A stretch of 64,000 bases of DNA from Stenotrophomonas koreensis. GTDB lineage: Bacteria; Pseudomonadota; Gammaproteobacteria; Xanthomonadales; Xanthomonadaceae. Every line of letters begins with the position of its first letter. The first letter of the stretch is position 1. A model generated the notes under the pieces. That model did not search any database, was not told the origin of the DNA, and worked only from the letters and a program-made list of their open reading frames with translations. Below, piece after piece: positions 9,738-19,661 of the stretch. The DNA lies in contig NZ_LDJH01000013.1 in assembly GCF_001431525.1 (NCBI RefSeq), positions 1-64,000 on the forward strand, written 5' to 3'. The translations under genes were made by a program, and so were the position numbers.

Positions 9738-12485
9738 TCAGCCCTTGCTGCCGGCAAGCCGGGGTGCCGGCGTGGTCAGGGCGGATTGGCCTGGCTTGTA
9801 CTGGCAGCGCGGGTAGCCCGAGCAGGAATGGAACGGGCCGTAGGGGCCGTTGCGCAGCACGATGACCCCGGTGCTGCAGGCCGGGCAGCGTTTCTCGTCC
9901 ACGGCCTGGCCATCAAGATGGGTCAGCTGCACGGCGCCATCGGCGACCAGCTCGTCGAGGAACGGCGAGTTGCGGCCCTGTACGGTGAGCATCAGTACCT
10001 GGCGGCGGGCTCGGGTCAGGGCGACGTAGAACAGACGGCGTTCTTCGGCCAGTGGGTAGTGCTCGCCATCGGGCATGGCCAGGGCCAGGGCCGGGTCATC
10101 GGCGCGCTGGCTGGGGAAACTGCCGGCCAGCAGGCCGGGCAGGATCACCACATCGGCCTCGGCACCCTTGGAGCGGTGGATGGTGGCAAAGCGCAGCTGA
10201 AGCCATTGGCCGAAGCGTTCCTGCCAATCGGCCGGGATCCAGGCCCGTTCGCGGTTGTAGCGGCCCAGTACGAACACCTGCAGCTTGCCGCCCCGCCCCG
10301 GCGGCTGCTGGCCACTGCGCAGCTGGGCCACCAGGCGGGTCAGCAGCCGGGCCACTGCATCGCCCAGCTGTTCGCGGCGGGCCACCTGCAGCGCCTGCAG
10401 GACCGGACCATGCGCAGGGGTGAGCGAACGCACCTGCTTGCGCAGCTGCGCCGGGTTCTTGCTGACGAAGCGGCTGGCCGCATCGCACAGCGCCTGCGGG
10501 CAGCGGAAGGTCTGGGTCAGCTGCAGCACCTGGCCGTGGCCGAAGTAATCAGCAAACCCGGTCATCACCCCGACATCGGCACCGGCGAAGCGGTTGATCG
10601 ACTGCCAGTCATCGCCAACGGCAAACAGATGGCGGTGTGGTGCGGCGACCAGGGCGCGGCACAGCCGGGCGCGGGCACGTGAGGCATCCTGGAATTCGTC
10701 GGCCATCACCAGGGTCCACGGGGTGCTGGCCTGGCCGCTTTCCAGCAGCTCGGCGGCGTGGTTGAGCATGTCCTCGAAGTCCACCCCGCCTTCGGCGGCC
10801 AGGGCCTGATCCCAGGCGGCGGTCACCGGCGCGGCCAGCTCGAGCAGGCGGCGGTGGCGTTCGCTGAAGTCATCGCCCGGCAGGCCGGCCAGACGCTGCT
10901 GCAAGGCCGCGTTGCCCAGCGCGTTGCTCTTGGCGTGGCTGATGAAGGCGCGCATCAGGCCGATCAGTTCCTCGTCGGGCAACGGCGGCTGGCCGTCGGC
11001 GGGCAGTTCGCGGTCGGGGTGTGGGTCCAGTTCAATGCCGGCGGCCTGCAGGGCATCGGCCAGCAGCGCGAAAGCCTGGCCGCTGCGTAGCTGCGCCGAG
11101 GTCGTTTCCAGCAGGCGGTGGCCACGGGCGTGATGGATCAGACGCTTGAAATCGCTGGCCTGCTGCTGCGCCGAAAAGTGCAGCAGGGGCTGGCCATCGG
11201 CATCGAGCACGTGGTGCTCGTACCACAGCCCGGCTTGCGGAAAGTGGAAATCCGGATGGTGGCTGCGCGTGCCGCTGCTGTCTGCGTCCAGTGCGAAAGG
11301 GGCGCGATAGCAGTAGTCCACGCCGTTGTAGAACAGCCAGTTGGCAAGCAGGCAGTGTTCCTGGCTGTGCATCTGTTCGCCGCGCAGGGTGAGCACATAC
11401 GGCTGGCCGGCGCGGTCATGGCCATCGGCCTGGGCGATGGCGGTGCCGGCGGCCGGCAGGGCGTGGCCGAATACCAGCCGGAACAGGTCCCAGCGGGTGC
11501 GGAAATCGGCCGAGCGGTCCTTGAGCATATCCACCTGCTCGGCCAGCTTGTCCACGCCGGCCTGGGCATCGATGGCCCAGGCCGGGACATGCGGTGTACG
11601 CCCGCTGGCCTGGCCGATGATCTGCAGGCCCAGGGCGTGGAAGGTGGCCGCCTGGACCTGCCAGCCGGGCTGGCCGAGCCGGGCAAACGCCTGTTGCGCG
11701 CGTGCCTGCAGTTCGCCGGCCGCCTCCTTGTTGAAGGCCAGCATCAGGATCTGCGATGGCTGGGCGATGCCGCGGTCGATCGCATAGGCGGCCTTGGCCA
11801 CCAGGGTGGAAGTCTTGCCCGAGCCGGCGGCGGCCACCACCTGCACCCGGTTGTCGAAGCAGATGACGGCACGCGCCTGCTCCTCACTCAAGGGGCGGCT
11901 TTCGACCCGCGCAAACAAGGCGCGGCTGTGCGCCAGCTCGGCATCGGCCATGTGCTGGTTGGCCTGTTCCCACAGCGCCGGCCAGTCGGCCTGCCAGTCC
12001 TGCAGGCAGGCGGCTTCGGCGCCGGACAGGTCAGCCGGTGATGCCTGGCACCGTGCCTGCTGGCCCGGATCGATGTGCTGACGCTGCAGCAGCAATGCCT
12101 GTTGTTGTTCGTGGCTGATCCAGCGACGCTGCTGCACGGCCTGGTCACACAGGGCATCGGCGGCGTCGATCCATGCGGCCATGGCGGCAAGGCGGTGCTG
12201 GCGCTGTGTATCGGCCTGGGCGTGGTCAAGCAACTGCTGCAGCTGGCGGGCATCGCGCGGTGACAAGCCGGGCAGGCAGATGGCCTGTCCGTCCTCGCCA
12301 TGCAGGTGCACGCTGGTCCACCACCACCGGCGTTGCAGTGTCAGGCCCGCCTGTGCCGATAGCGGCAGCGTGTAGCGGCCTTGGGCGGTGATCGCGCTGA
12401 GCTGGCTGCCGTCCAGCTGCAGTGACCAGGGGGCACAGCGGTACCGGCACAGGGCGAGGGCCGAGGGAAACCAGCGGTGTTGCAT
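9738..12485 (-). CDS. UvrD/Rep-type helicase, helicase IV-like, with nuclease-like insert and zinc ribbon
   Basis: A superfamily 1A DNA helicase of 915 residues. Walker A AAAGSGKTS is at about 218-226; motif II appears as MADEFQDAS, and later VGDDWQSINRFAG, LTQTFRCPQAL, TIHRSKGAEADVVILPG and LFYVALTRARRQ complete the helicase set. Between the first RecA-like blocks (about 370-470) sits EHCLLANWLFYNGVDYCYR, HPDFHF, WYEHH and RLLETTS, a pattern like PD-(D/E)XK nucleases. The C-terminus has a four-Cys topoisomerase-type zinc ribbon (CPAC...CSGYPRC). E. coli HelD is about 230 residues shorter. TTG at 12503 is the longest start; ATG 12485 seems better. Likely role is replication or recombination repair. 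Confidence 0.85.
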   Translation of the reverse strand: MQHRWFPSALALCRYRCAPWSLQLDGSQLSAITAQGRYTLPLSAQAGLTLQRRWWWTSVHLHGEDGQAICLPGLSPRDARQLQQLLDHAQADTQRQHRLAAMAAWIDAADALCDQAVQQRRWISHEQQQALLLQRQHIDPGQQARCQASPADLSGAEAACLQDWQADWPALWEQANQHMADAELAHSRALFARVESRPLSEEQARAVICFDNRVQVVAAAGSGKTSTLVAKAAYAIDRGIAQPSQILMLAFNKEAAGELQARAQQAFARLGQPGWQVQAATFHALGLQIIGQASGRTPHVPAWAIDAQAGVDKLAEQVDMLKDRSADFRTRWDLFRLVFGHALPAAGTAIAQADGHDRAGQPYVLTLRGEQMHSQEHCLLANWLFYNGVDYCYRAPFALDADSSGTRSHHPDFHFPQAGLWYEHHVLDADGQPLLHFSAQQQASDFKRLIHHARGHRLLETTSAQLRSGQAFALLADALQAAGIELDPHPDRELPADGQPPLPDEELIGLMRAFISHAKSNALGNAALQQRLAGLPGDDFSERHRRLLELAAPVTAAWDQALAAEGGVDFEDMLNHAAELLESGQASTPWTLVMADEFQDASRARARLCRALVAAPHRHLFAVGDDWQSINRFAGADVGVMTGFADYFGHGQVLQLTQTFRCPQALCDAASRFVSKNPAQLRKQVRSLTPAHGPVLQALQVARREQLGDAVARLLTRLVAQLRSGQQPPGRGGKLQVFVLGRYNRERAWIPADWQERFGQWLQLRFATIHRSKGAEADVVILPGLLAGSFPSQRADDPALALAMPDGEHYPLAEERRLFYVALTRARRQVLMLTVQGRNSPFLDELVADGAVQLTHLDGQAVDEKRCPACSTGVIVLRNGPYGPFHSCSGYPRCQYKPGQSALTTPAPRLAGSKG

Positions 12486-12535
12486 CCAGCACGACCAGAG
12501 CAAAAACAGCCGTCATCTTAGGCCAAGGCCGGCGC

Positions 12536-12563
12536 AAAAAGGCCCCATCGACAGATGGGGCCC
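12536..12563 (-). terminator. Terminator of the macA-macB-channel operon
   Basis: GGCCCCATC, GACA loop, GATGGGGCC, followed on the minus strand by TTTTTGC, 40 nt after the channel stop. Confidence 0.8.
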
Positions 12564-12601
12564 TGGCCGCCAAGCGTCTGCGTTCGCGGCGCGGTGCGTA
12601 C

Positions 12602-14026
12602 TCAGGGCTGGCTGCGGTCCGAACCGCCCAGCGCCTTGTACAGCGTGGTCTGGTTGACCAGTACGCTGCGCTTGGCCTGGGCCAGCGCGAGCTCGGCAGT
12701 GCGCCGGGTCTGCTGGGCATCGAGCCAGTTGCGCAGGTCGGTGGCGCCAGCACGGTAACGCACTTCGTACAGGCGCTCGATCTCCACGGCGTGGTCATGG
12801 GAGGCCTGGCTGGCGGCCAGCTGCACGGCCAGTTTCTCGCGGGCCGACAGCGCGTTGTCGACCTCGGCCAGTGCCGAATACAGCGTGTCGCGGAACTGAT
12901 TGGCGGCGATCTGGTAGGCCAGATCACTGGATTTGATGTTCAGCTGCATCTGGCGCAAACGCAGGAACGGCAGGCTCAGCCCGGCGCCGAGGCTGGCCAC
13001 CGGGTTGGCCAGCACATCGGCCAGGTCGGTGCTCGAGCCGCCCACCGAACCGGACAGGCTGAAAGTGGGGTAGTAGCTGGTGGCGGTGACCTTGATCTGC
13101 TTGAGCGACTGGCGCAGGCGCAGCTCGGCCGCACGCAGGTCCGGGCGGCGGGCCAGCAGTTCGGCAGGCAGGCCCGGTGCGACACCCGGCAGCGTGAAGC
13201 CATCCAGGTCCTGTGCCTCGCGCCCGGCTGGCCAGGGCTGGCCATCCAGCAGCACGGTCAGGGCATTGCGTGCTTCCACCCGCTGCTGTTCCAGCTGGGC
13301 CTGGTTGGACTTCTGCGCTTGCAGGTTCTGCGCCGCCTGGCGCACTTCCAGCATCGACACCGCACCGGCGCGGTACTGCACGTCGACCAGTTGGTTGATG
13401 CGCTGCAGGCGCTCGAGGTTGGCCTGGCCGCTGCGGATGGCCAGGTTGAGGTAGCCGATCTGCCAGTACAGCTCGGCGGCCTGGCTGACCAGCAGCAGGG
13501 CGGTGTTCTGCTGGTCCTCGGCGGTGGCTGCTGCTTCCCACTGGGCAATGTCGCGCTGGGCGCGCAGCTTGCCCCACAGGTCCAGTTCCCAGCCCAGCGA
13601 GACGCTGGCGTTGTAGCCCTCGCTCCAGTCATCGCCGGTGTCGATGCGGCGGTTGCCGGACACCCCGACCGAACCGTTGGCGCTGGGCCACAGGTCGGCA
13701 CTGGCCAGACCGGCCTGCAGCCGCGCGCGCTGCAGGCGCAGGCCGGCCACGGCCATGTCGGTGTTGCTGGCCAGCACCTGGTCGATCAGGGCATCGAGCT
13801 GGGCGTTGTTGAAACCGCGCCACCAGGCATCGGCGGCAATGTCGGTCGGCGGTGCGGTGACCTCCAGCGGCTGCACCTGGGTCGGCGCGCTGGGCTGGCC
13901 CCAGGCCGCAGGCACGCGGATGTCGGCGGCCGGGTTGGCGCCGGGGGTGGCGCAGCCGGCCAGCGCGGCGCTGACGGCCAGGGAGAGAAGCAGGGTACGC
14001 GGGGCAATCATCAAGGCAGTCCTCAT
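12602..14026 (-). CDS. Outer membrane efflux lipoprotein (OprM/NodT family)
   Basis: A TolC-like outer membrane channel for the MacAB pump encoded just upstream. The 474 residues start with a lipoprotein signal peptide (lipobox LAGC, Cys near residue 25) and continue with the two efflux repeats of long helices and beta strands, including [31 protein letters not shown] and [13 protein letters not shown]. The ATG overlaps the macB stop as ATGA, indicating translational coupling. The operon therefore supplies all three parts of a tripartite pump; E. coli macAB relies on a separate tolC. Confidence 0.92.
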   Translation of the reverse strand: MRTALMIAPRTLLLSLAVSAALAGCATPGANPAADIRVPAAWGQPSAPTQVQPLEVTAPPTDIAADAWWRGFNNAQLDALIDQVLASNTDMAVAGLRLQRARLQAGLASADLWPSANGSVGVSGNRRIDTGDDWSEGYNASVSLGWELDLWGKLRAQRDIAQWEAAATAEDQQNTALLLVSQAAELYWQIGYLNLAIRSGQANLERLQRINQLVDVQYRAGAVSMLEVRQAAQNLQAQKSNQAQLEQQRVEARNALTVLLDGQPWPAGREAQDLDGFTLPGVAPGLPAELLARRPDLRAAELRLRQSLKQIKVTATSYYPTFSLSGSVGGSSTDLADVLANPVASLGAGLSLPFLRLRQMQLNIKSSDLAYQIAANQFRDTLYSALAEVDNALSAREKLAVQLAASQASHDHAVEIERLYEVRYRAGATDLRNWLDAQQTRRTAELALAQAKRSVLVNQTTLYKALGGSDRSQP

Positions 14027-15975
14027 TCGCGGGCCAGGGCGTCGACCGGATCAAGCTGGGCCGCGCTGCGGGCCGGCAGGAAGCCGAAGGCAATACCGAT
14101 CACCGTGGAGCAGGCAAAGGCTGCCACGATCGATGCGGTGGAAAAGATCAGCGGGAAGCTGGCACCAAAGGTCTTGAACGCCCAGCCGATGGCCAGCGCC
14201 AGCGCGATGCCGAGCACGCCACCGAGCAGGCAGACCAGCACCGCCTCGATCAGGAACTGCTGGCGGATGTCGCTCTGGCGCGCGCCCACGGCCATGCGCA
14301 CGCCGATCTCGCGGGTACGCTCGGTTACCGACACCAGCATGATGTTCATCACCCCGATGCCGCCGACCAGCAGCGCGATGGCGGCGATCGAACTGATCAG
14401 CAGGGTCATGGTCTTGCTGCTGGACTCGATGGTGTCGCGGATCTCGGCGGTGTTGTTGAGGAAGAAATCCTGCTTGCCGTGACGCAGGGTCAGCAGCTTG
14501 GTCATGGCTGACTGCGCGGCCGGCATCGGGATCTCGTCCCTGACCCGCACGGTGATCGAGTTGATGTGGGCCTGGCCGAGCATGCGCCCCATCACCGTGG
14601 TGTGCGGCGCCCACACGCTCAGGTTGGTGCTGCCACCAAAACCCATCGACTGGCGCTTGGCCACACCGATCACGCGCGCCGGGACATTGCCCAGCAGCAG
14701 CACCTGGCCAATCGGATCCTCGCTGCCAAACAGCTGGTTGCGGGTGTTTTCGTCAATCACCGCGACCTGGGCCATCGCGCGCACGTCATCGGCATCGAAC
14801 AGGCGGCCGGACACCAGGGTGACGCCCTTGACCCGGAAGAACTGCTCGCCCACGCCGTTGACCTGGGCATTGGCGGCCTTGTTGCCGATGCGTGCGGTGA
14901 CGGAAGAGGATACTGACGGCGTGGCGCTGTCGACATAGCTCTGCTGGGACAGGGCGGTGGCATCGCTGGCCTTCAGCGTCTGCACCCGTCCCGAGCGCAT
15001 GTCACCAAAACCGCTGCCGGGATAGACATCGATGGTGTTGGTGCCCAGCGCGGAGATGTTCTGCAGGATCTGCTGCTGCGAACCGTTGCCCATCGCCACC
15101 ACGGTCACCACCGAGGCGATACCGATGATGATGCCCAGCATGGTCAGGAAGGTACGCAGGCGGTGGGCATTCATCGCCAGCAGGGCCATGCGGAAGGCTT
15201 CGGTGAAGCGGTCGCGGGCGGCCTGGAAGGCGGTGCCGCCGGTACGCAGTTTCTCCCGGCGCCTGGGCGGGGGCAGGGTGGGTACCTTGTCGTTGCGGCG
15301 GTCGGCAATGATGGTGCCATCACGGATTTCGATGATGCGCTGGCAGTGTTCGGCCACCTGCATGTCGTGGGTGACGATGATGATGGTGTGGCCCTCGGCA
15401 TGCAGCTCGCCGAGGATGCGCATCACCTCCTCACCGGAAGCGGTATCCAGTGCACCGGTGGGCTCGTCGGCCAGGATCACCTCGCCGCCGTTCATCAGGG
15501 CACGGGCAATGGACACGCGCTGCTGCTGTCCACCGGAGAGCTGGCCGGGCTTGTGGCCCATGCGTTCGCCCAGGCCCAGCCGGGCGAGCAGGGCATCGGC
15601 ACGTTCGCGCCGTGCCTGGGCCGGGGTGCCGGCATACACGGCCGGTACCTCGACATTGCCACGTGCATCCAGGTCACCGAGCAGGTGGTAGCGCTGGAAG
15701 ATGAAGCCGAAATGCTCGCGGCGCAGCTGCGCCAGCTCGTCCGGCGCCATCTGCCCGGTCTGGCGGCCATCGACCTGGTAGGAGCCGCTGGTGGGGCGGT
15801 CCAGGCAGCCGAGGATGTTCATCAGGGTGGACTTGCCCGAACCGGACTGGCCGACGATGGCCACCAGCTCACCGGCAGCGATGTCCAGGTTGATGTCCTT
15901 GAGCACGGCGATGGTCTGCTCGCCGGCCGGAAACTCGCGTCGCAGGTTGCGTAGCTGCAGCAGGGGCTGGCTCAT
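14023..15975 (-). CDS. macB: MacB-type ABC transporter (ATPase-permease)
   Basis: The inner membrane ATPase of a MacAB-type tripartite pump that exports macrolides, peptides or lipid-like substrates through the periplasm. The 650 residues hold an N-terminal ATPase (Walker [10 protein letters not shown] 42-50, signature LSGGQQQR about 146-153, Walker [13 protein letters not shown]), one membrane segment around 270-300, a large periplasmic domain, and three C-terminal FtsX-type segments ([20 protein letters not shown] and following). It overlaps macA (ATGA) and the channel gene (ATGA), so the three are one operon. Confidence 0.95.
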   Translation of the reverse strand: MSQPLLQLRNLRREFPAGEQTIAVLKDINLDIAAGELVAIVGQSGSGKSTLMNILGCLDRPTSGSYQVDGRQTGQMAPDELAQLRREHFGFIFQRYHLLGDLDARGNVEVPAVYAGTPAQARRERADALLARLGLGERMGHKPGQLSGGQQQRVSIARALMNGGEVILADEPTGALDTASGEEVMRILGELHAEGHTIIIVTHDMQVAEHCQRIIEIRDGTIIADRRNDKVPTLPPPRRREKLRTGGTAFQAARDRFTEAFRMALLAMNAHRLRTFLTMLGIIIGIASVVTVVAMGNGSQQQILQNISALGTNTIDVYPGSGFGDMRSGRVQTLKASDATALSQQSYVDSATPSVSSSVTARIGNKAANAQVNGVGEQFFRVKGVTLVSGRLFDADDVRAMAQVAVIDENTRNQLFGSEDPIGQVLLLGNVPARVIGVAKRQSMGFGGSTNLSVWAPHTTVMGRMLGQAHINSITVRVRDEIPMPAAQSAMTKLLTLRHGKQDFFLNNTAEIRDTIESSSKTMTLLISSIAAIALLVGGIGVMNIMLVSVTERTREIGVRMAVGARQSDIRQQFLIEAVLVCLLGGVLGIALALAIGWAFKTFGASFPLIFSTASIVAAFACSTVIGIAFGFLPARSAAQLDPVDALARE

Positions 15976-17330
15976 CGACGCGGACCACCCATCATGCCCA
16001 TCGGGCCGCCGCGCATGCCGCCGCGCGGGTTGCCGTTGCCGGCCGGCATCTCGGAGCCATCACCGACCACGACCTGGTCGCCTTCGGCCAGGCCATCGAC
16101 CACCTGGGCCATGGCGCCGTTGTTCAGGCCGATGCAGACCGGCCGCGGTGCGGCCTGGCCTTCGGCATCGAGCACGCTTACCAGGTAGTGGGTGCAGTCA
16201 TCGCGCCTGGCCACGCGCGGCGGCGCAGCCGGGTCACGCTTGCCCCGCGCCTGGCCAGCGGCCGTGCGCTCACCTGCCGAGCCCTGCGCGCCGGGCTTGC
16301 CGCCTTCGCCGCGCGGGCCACGGCCTTCGCCCATCTTCGGGCCCAGGGCCACGGCCGGGATCATCAGGGCATCGCTGGCCTGCTGCAGCAGCACCGAGAC
16401 CTGGGCGGTCATGTCGATGCGCAGCGAGCCATCGGGGTTTTCCACGTCAAACAGCGCGTTGTAGTAGACCGCCGAGCTGCTGGCGTTGCTGGTGTTGTTG
16501 CTGGTCTCGGTGGCGATCGAGGCCGGGGCCGGGTTCACCGTGCGCAGGGTGGCGTGGTAGCGGCGCTCGGGGTTGCCCAGGATGGTGAAGTAGACCGGCA
16601 TGCCGGCCTTGACCTTGACCACGTCGGCTTCGGAAATCTCGGCATTGACGGTGACCGTGTCCAGCCGGGCCAGCTTGACGATGGTCGGTGCGGACTGGTT
16701 GGCGTTGACGGTACGGCCTTCCTCGGCGACCACCGCGACCACGGTGCCGTCGATCGGGGCGGCGATGCGGGTATAGCCCAGGTTGGCACGGGCGGTGCCC
16801 ATCTCGGTCTCGCGCTGCTTGATCTGCGCCTCGATGGCACGGATCTGCGCGCGGGTGGTGGCCAGGCGCGCCTCGGCCGTGTCGTACTCGGCCCTGGAGG
16901 TGGCGCCTTCGGCAAACATCATCCGCTGGCGCTCGAAGGCCAGTTCGGCCTCGCGCAGGTTGGCCGCCTGCAGGTCACGCTGGGCGCGCACGTTCTCCAG
17001 TGCCGCCTCGGCGTTGCGCAGGCTGTTTTCCTGGGTGATCGAATCAATCTCGGCGATCGGGTCGCCGGCCTTGACCTCGTCGCCCAGCTGCACGAACAGC
17101 TTCTTGATCTGGCCCGAGGCCTGGGCGCCGACATTGACCAGCTTGTAGGCATCGATCACCCCGGTGGCCTCGACAGTCACTTCCAGGTCGCCGCGGGTGA
17201 CCGGTGAGGTGGCCAGTTTCGGAGCTTCCTCGCTACGGCTCAGCAGCCAGGCGCCGCCACCGAGGGCGGCCAGCACGGCAACGGTCAGGAGCAGGCGGCC
17301 ATTGCGGGTCTTGGGCAGGGGCAGTTTCAC
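15972..17330 (-). CDS. macA: MacA-type periplasmic adaptor
   Basis: The membrane-fusion subunit that links MacB to the outer membrane channel. From GTG 17330 it has 452 residues: an N-terminal membrane anchor ([19 protein letters not shown]), lipoyl halves ([20 protein letters not shown] and [16 protein letters not shown]), a helical hairpin and beta-barrel. Two oddities: an Arg/Gly-rich collagen-like insertion ([13 protein letters not shown], about 340-380) and a Gly/Met/Arg-rich tail ([16 protein letters not shown]). The reading frame stays open upstream to ATG 17402, but the GTG gives the normal adaptor N-terminus. The gene is divergent from the response regulator, which may control it. 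Confidence 0.9.
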   Translation of the reverse strand: MKLPLPKTRNGRLLLTVAVLAALGGGAWLLSRSEEAPKLATSPVTRGDLEVTVEATGVIDAYKLVNVGAQASGQIKKLFVQLGDEVKAGDPIAEIDSITQENSLRNAEAALENVRAQRDLQAANLREAELAFERQRMMFAEGATSRAEYDTAEARLATTRAQIRAIEAQIKQRETEMGTARANLGYTRIAAPIDGTVVAVVAEEGRTVNANQSAPTIVKLARLDTVTVNAEISEADVVKVKAGMPVYFTILGNPERRYHATLRTVNPAPASIATETSNNTSNASSSAVYYNALFDVENPDGSLRIDMTAQVSVLLQQASDALMIPAVALGPKMGEGRGPRGEGGKPGAQGSAGERTAAGQARGKRDPAAPPRVARRDDCTHYLVSVLDAEGQAAPRPVCIGLNNGAMAQVVDGLAEGDQVVVGDGSEMPAGNGNPRGGMRGGPMGMMGGPRR

Positions 17331-17532
17331 GATCGGTGGACTCAACGTGTGGGGCCGGCAGTCGGCGACGCCCCAGTTTGCCAGTGCCTTCATGGACCAC
17401 AAGCCTGGACATGTACCGGCCTGTATCGGCAGCTGGCGGGAATGTGTCGTTGTGTGTCAGCCAGGGCCTGCGGACAAGGACCGGTACACCGCGGCAGGTG
17501 CATGTGCGCGCGCCAACGGCGAAGATGCCCCC

Positions 17533-18255
17533 ATGAACGATGACAGCGCTCCCCACCACCTGCTGGTGGTCGATGACGACCATGACATCCGCACCCTGCT
17601 GGCCGAGCAGCTGGGCCGGGCCGGCTACCGTGTCTCCACCGCTGCCGACGGTGCGCAGATGCGCCAGCAGCTGCAACGCCAGGCCATCGACCTGGTGGTG
17701 CTGGACCTGAACCTGCCGCGCGAGGATGGCCTGACCCTGTGCCGCGACCTGCGTGCCCAGTCCAGCCTGCCGGTGATCATGCTCACCGCGCGCAGCGAGC
17801 CGATCGACCGTGTGCTCGGGCTGGAAATGGGCGCCGACGACTACCTGGCCAAGCCGTTTGAACCGCGCGAGCTGCTGGCGCGGATCCGCAATGTGCTGCG
17901 CCGCACCCAGGCCCTGCCGGCCAACCTGGAGCCGTTGACGTTGCGCAAGGCACGTTTCCAGGGCTGGCTGTTTGACCTGGAACACCGCCACCTGATTGAT
18001 CCAGCCGGACGGGTGCTGGTGCTTTCCGGCGCCGAATACCGTCTGCTCAAGGTCTTTGTCAGCCATCCGAACAAGGTGCTCAGCCGTGAGCAGCTGGTCA
18101 TGCTCTCCAGTGGCAAACCGTTCGATTCGCAGGAGCGGGCCATTGACCTGCAGGTCAGCCGCCTGCGCGCCAAGTTTGGCCAGGCCGGCGGCAGCCTGAT
18201 CAAGACCGTGCGCAACGAAGGCTATGTGCTGGCCTGCACGGTGGCGGTGGAATGA
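17533..18255 (+). CDS. OmpR/PhoB-family response regulator
   Basis: A 240-residue DNA-binding response regulator. The receiver domain has the acidic pocket DDDHD (14-18), phospho-acceptor D58 in VVLDLNLP and K107 in AKPF. The C-terminal winged helix (about 135-235) ends with the typical LIKTVRNEGYVLA. It overlaps the downstream kinase gene as ATGA. Its position back-to-back with macA (about 200 nt apart) suggests it regulates the pump, though no binding site is evident by eye. Confidence 0.93.
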   Translation: MNDDSAPHHLLVVDDDHDIRTLLAEQLGRAGYRVSTAADGAQMRQQLQRQAIDLVVLDLNLPREDGLTLCRDLRAQSSLPVIMLTARSEPIDRVLGLEMGADDYLAKPFEPRELLARIRNVLRRTQALPANLEPLTLRKARFQGWLFDLEHRHLIDPAGRVLVLSGAEYRLLKVFVSHPNKVLSREQLVMLSSGKPFDSQERAIDLQVSRLRAKFGQAGGSLIKTVRNEGYVLACTVAVE

Positions 18256-19640
18256 ACCGGCTGCGCCAGTTCCTGTCCTCGATGACCGGGCGGCTGTTCG
18301 TGATCCTGCTGCTGGGCATGAGCATTGCCGCGGTGGCAGCCACCGCGCTGGCCAATGCACGCCGCAACCAGGAGTTTGATCGCCAGCTGCTGGTGCGCAA
18401 TGCCGACCGGCTGCAGAGCTTTGTCCAGCTGCTCGATGCCAACCCGGAAATCCGCACCCGGTTGCTGGCGGCCGGTGCCGGCATCCGCGCTGCCCCGCAG
18501 CAGGTCCGGCTGTTGCGCAGCGATGTGGCCTTGCAGGCGCTGCTGGCCCAGCGCAGTGGCCCGGTGGCCAGTGCCCGGGTGGACCTGGCCTCCTTTGGCA
18601 CCTGCCAGCCGGAACTGCGCCAGTTGCTGCCCCGGACACCACGTGCCGACAACCGTAGCACGGAGCGGACACGCAGCCGCCGCGAATACCAGCCGCCACG
18701 CTGCCGCCTGGTGAGCCTGACCCTGAGTGATGGCACCGACTTACGGCTGGCCTTTGAAACCCCGGCGGTGGCGCGCGACCAGGCCGCGATGCTCGACCCC
18801 TGGTTCCTGTCCCTGCTGCTGCTGGCCATTGCCGTCCTGGCCTACGGGGTGGCGCGCATCGCCAGTGCCCCGTTGCAGCAGCTGGCCGCTGCCGCCCGCG
18901 CCCTGGGACGTGACCTGGATCGGGCACCGATGCCCGAGGCCGGCCCCAGTGAGGTGCGCCATGCCGCGCAGGCCTTCAATGCCATGCAGCAGCAGCTGCA
19001 GCATCACCTGGCCCAGCGCACCCAGATGCTGGCGGCCATCACCCATGACCTGCAGACGCCGCTGACCCGGCTGCGGCTGCGCCTGGAGAATGTCGACGAC
19101 GCCAGCCTGCGCGAACGGCTGGTGGCCGATCTGGCCGCGATGCAGGCACTGATCCGCGAGGGCCTGGACCTGGCGCGCAGCGAGCACAGCCGTGAGAAAC
19201 CAGTGCCGCTGGAACTGGATTCGCTGCTGGAAAGCCTGGTCGAGGACGCACAGGAAGCCGGTGCCGATATCGTTTTTGCCGGCGGCTGTGGCCAGGTGCT
19301 GTCGTTGCGGCCGCAGGCCATGCACCGCCTGTTTTCCAACCTGATCGACAACGCGCTCAAATATGCCGGCCAGGCCCGGGTATGGGCGGCAAGCGACGAC
19401 CACGGGATAAGCGTGCACATCCGCGACCAGGGGCCCGGAATCCCCGAGCAGGCGCTTGCCAGCGTGTTTGACCCGTTCGTACGGCTGGAGACCTCACGTT
19501 CGCGCGATACCGGCGGTGCCGGCCTGGGCCTGGCCATCGCCAGGGCGCTGGCCGACAAGGACGGCGCGCAGCTGAGCCTGCGCAACCACCCCGATGGTGG
19601 CCTGGAGGCCATCGTGCATTGGCCGGCTTGTACACAATAA
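18252..19640 (+). CDS. Sensor histidine kinase
   Basis: A 462-residue inner membrane kinase, partner of the preceding regulator. It has a first membrane segment (about 13-33), a periplasmic sensor domain of about 155 residues, a second segment (FLSLLLLAIAVLAYGVARI), a HAMP linker, an H-box THDLQTPLTRLRLRLE with phospho-acceptor H265, and an ATPase domain with N box NLIDNALKYA and G boxes DQGPGIP and GGAGLGLAI. The sensor region has two cysteines flanking an Arg-rich stretch and might form a disulfide. The signal is unknown. Confidence 0.92.
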   Translation: MNRLRQFLSSMTGRLFVILLLGMSIAAVAATALANARRNQEFDRQLLVRNADRLQSFVQLLDANPEIRTRLLAAGAGIRAAPQQVRLLRSDVALQALLAQRSGPVASARVDLASFGTCQPELRQLLPRTPRADNRSTERTRSRREYQPPRCRLVSLTLSDGTDLRLAFETPAVARDQAAMLDPWFLSLLLLAIAVLAYGVARIASAPLQQLAAAARALGRDLDRAPMPEAGPSEVRHAAQAFNAMQQQLQHHLAQRTQMLAAITHDLQTPLTRLRLRLENVDDASLRERLVADLAAMQALIREGLDLARSEHSREKPVPLELDSLLESLVEDAQEAGADIVFAGGCGQVLSLRPQAMHRLFSNLIDNALKYAGQARVWAASDDHGISVHIRDQGPGIPEQALASVFDPFVRLETSRSRDTGGAGLGLAIARALADKDGAQLSLRNHPDGGLEAIVHWPACTQ

Positions 19641-19661
19641 GGTGGGCAGCATTGCCCGGGT

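Noticed and set aside
9281..9757. Minus-strand frame in the rlmB-helicase gap
   Set aside because: Ala/Pro/Arg-rich, no ribosome binding site, overlaps the rlmB terminator; treated as non-coding.
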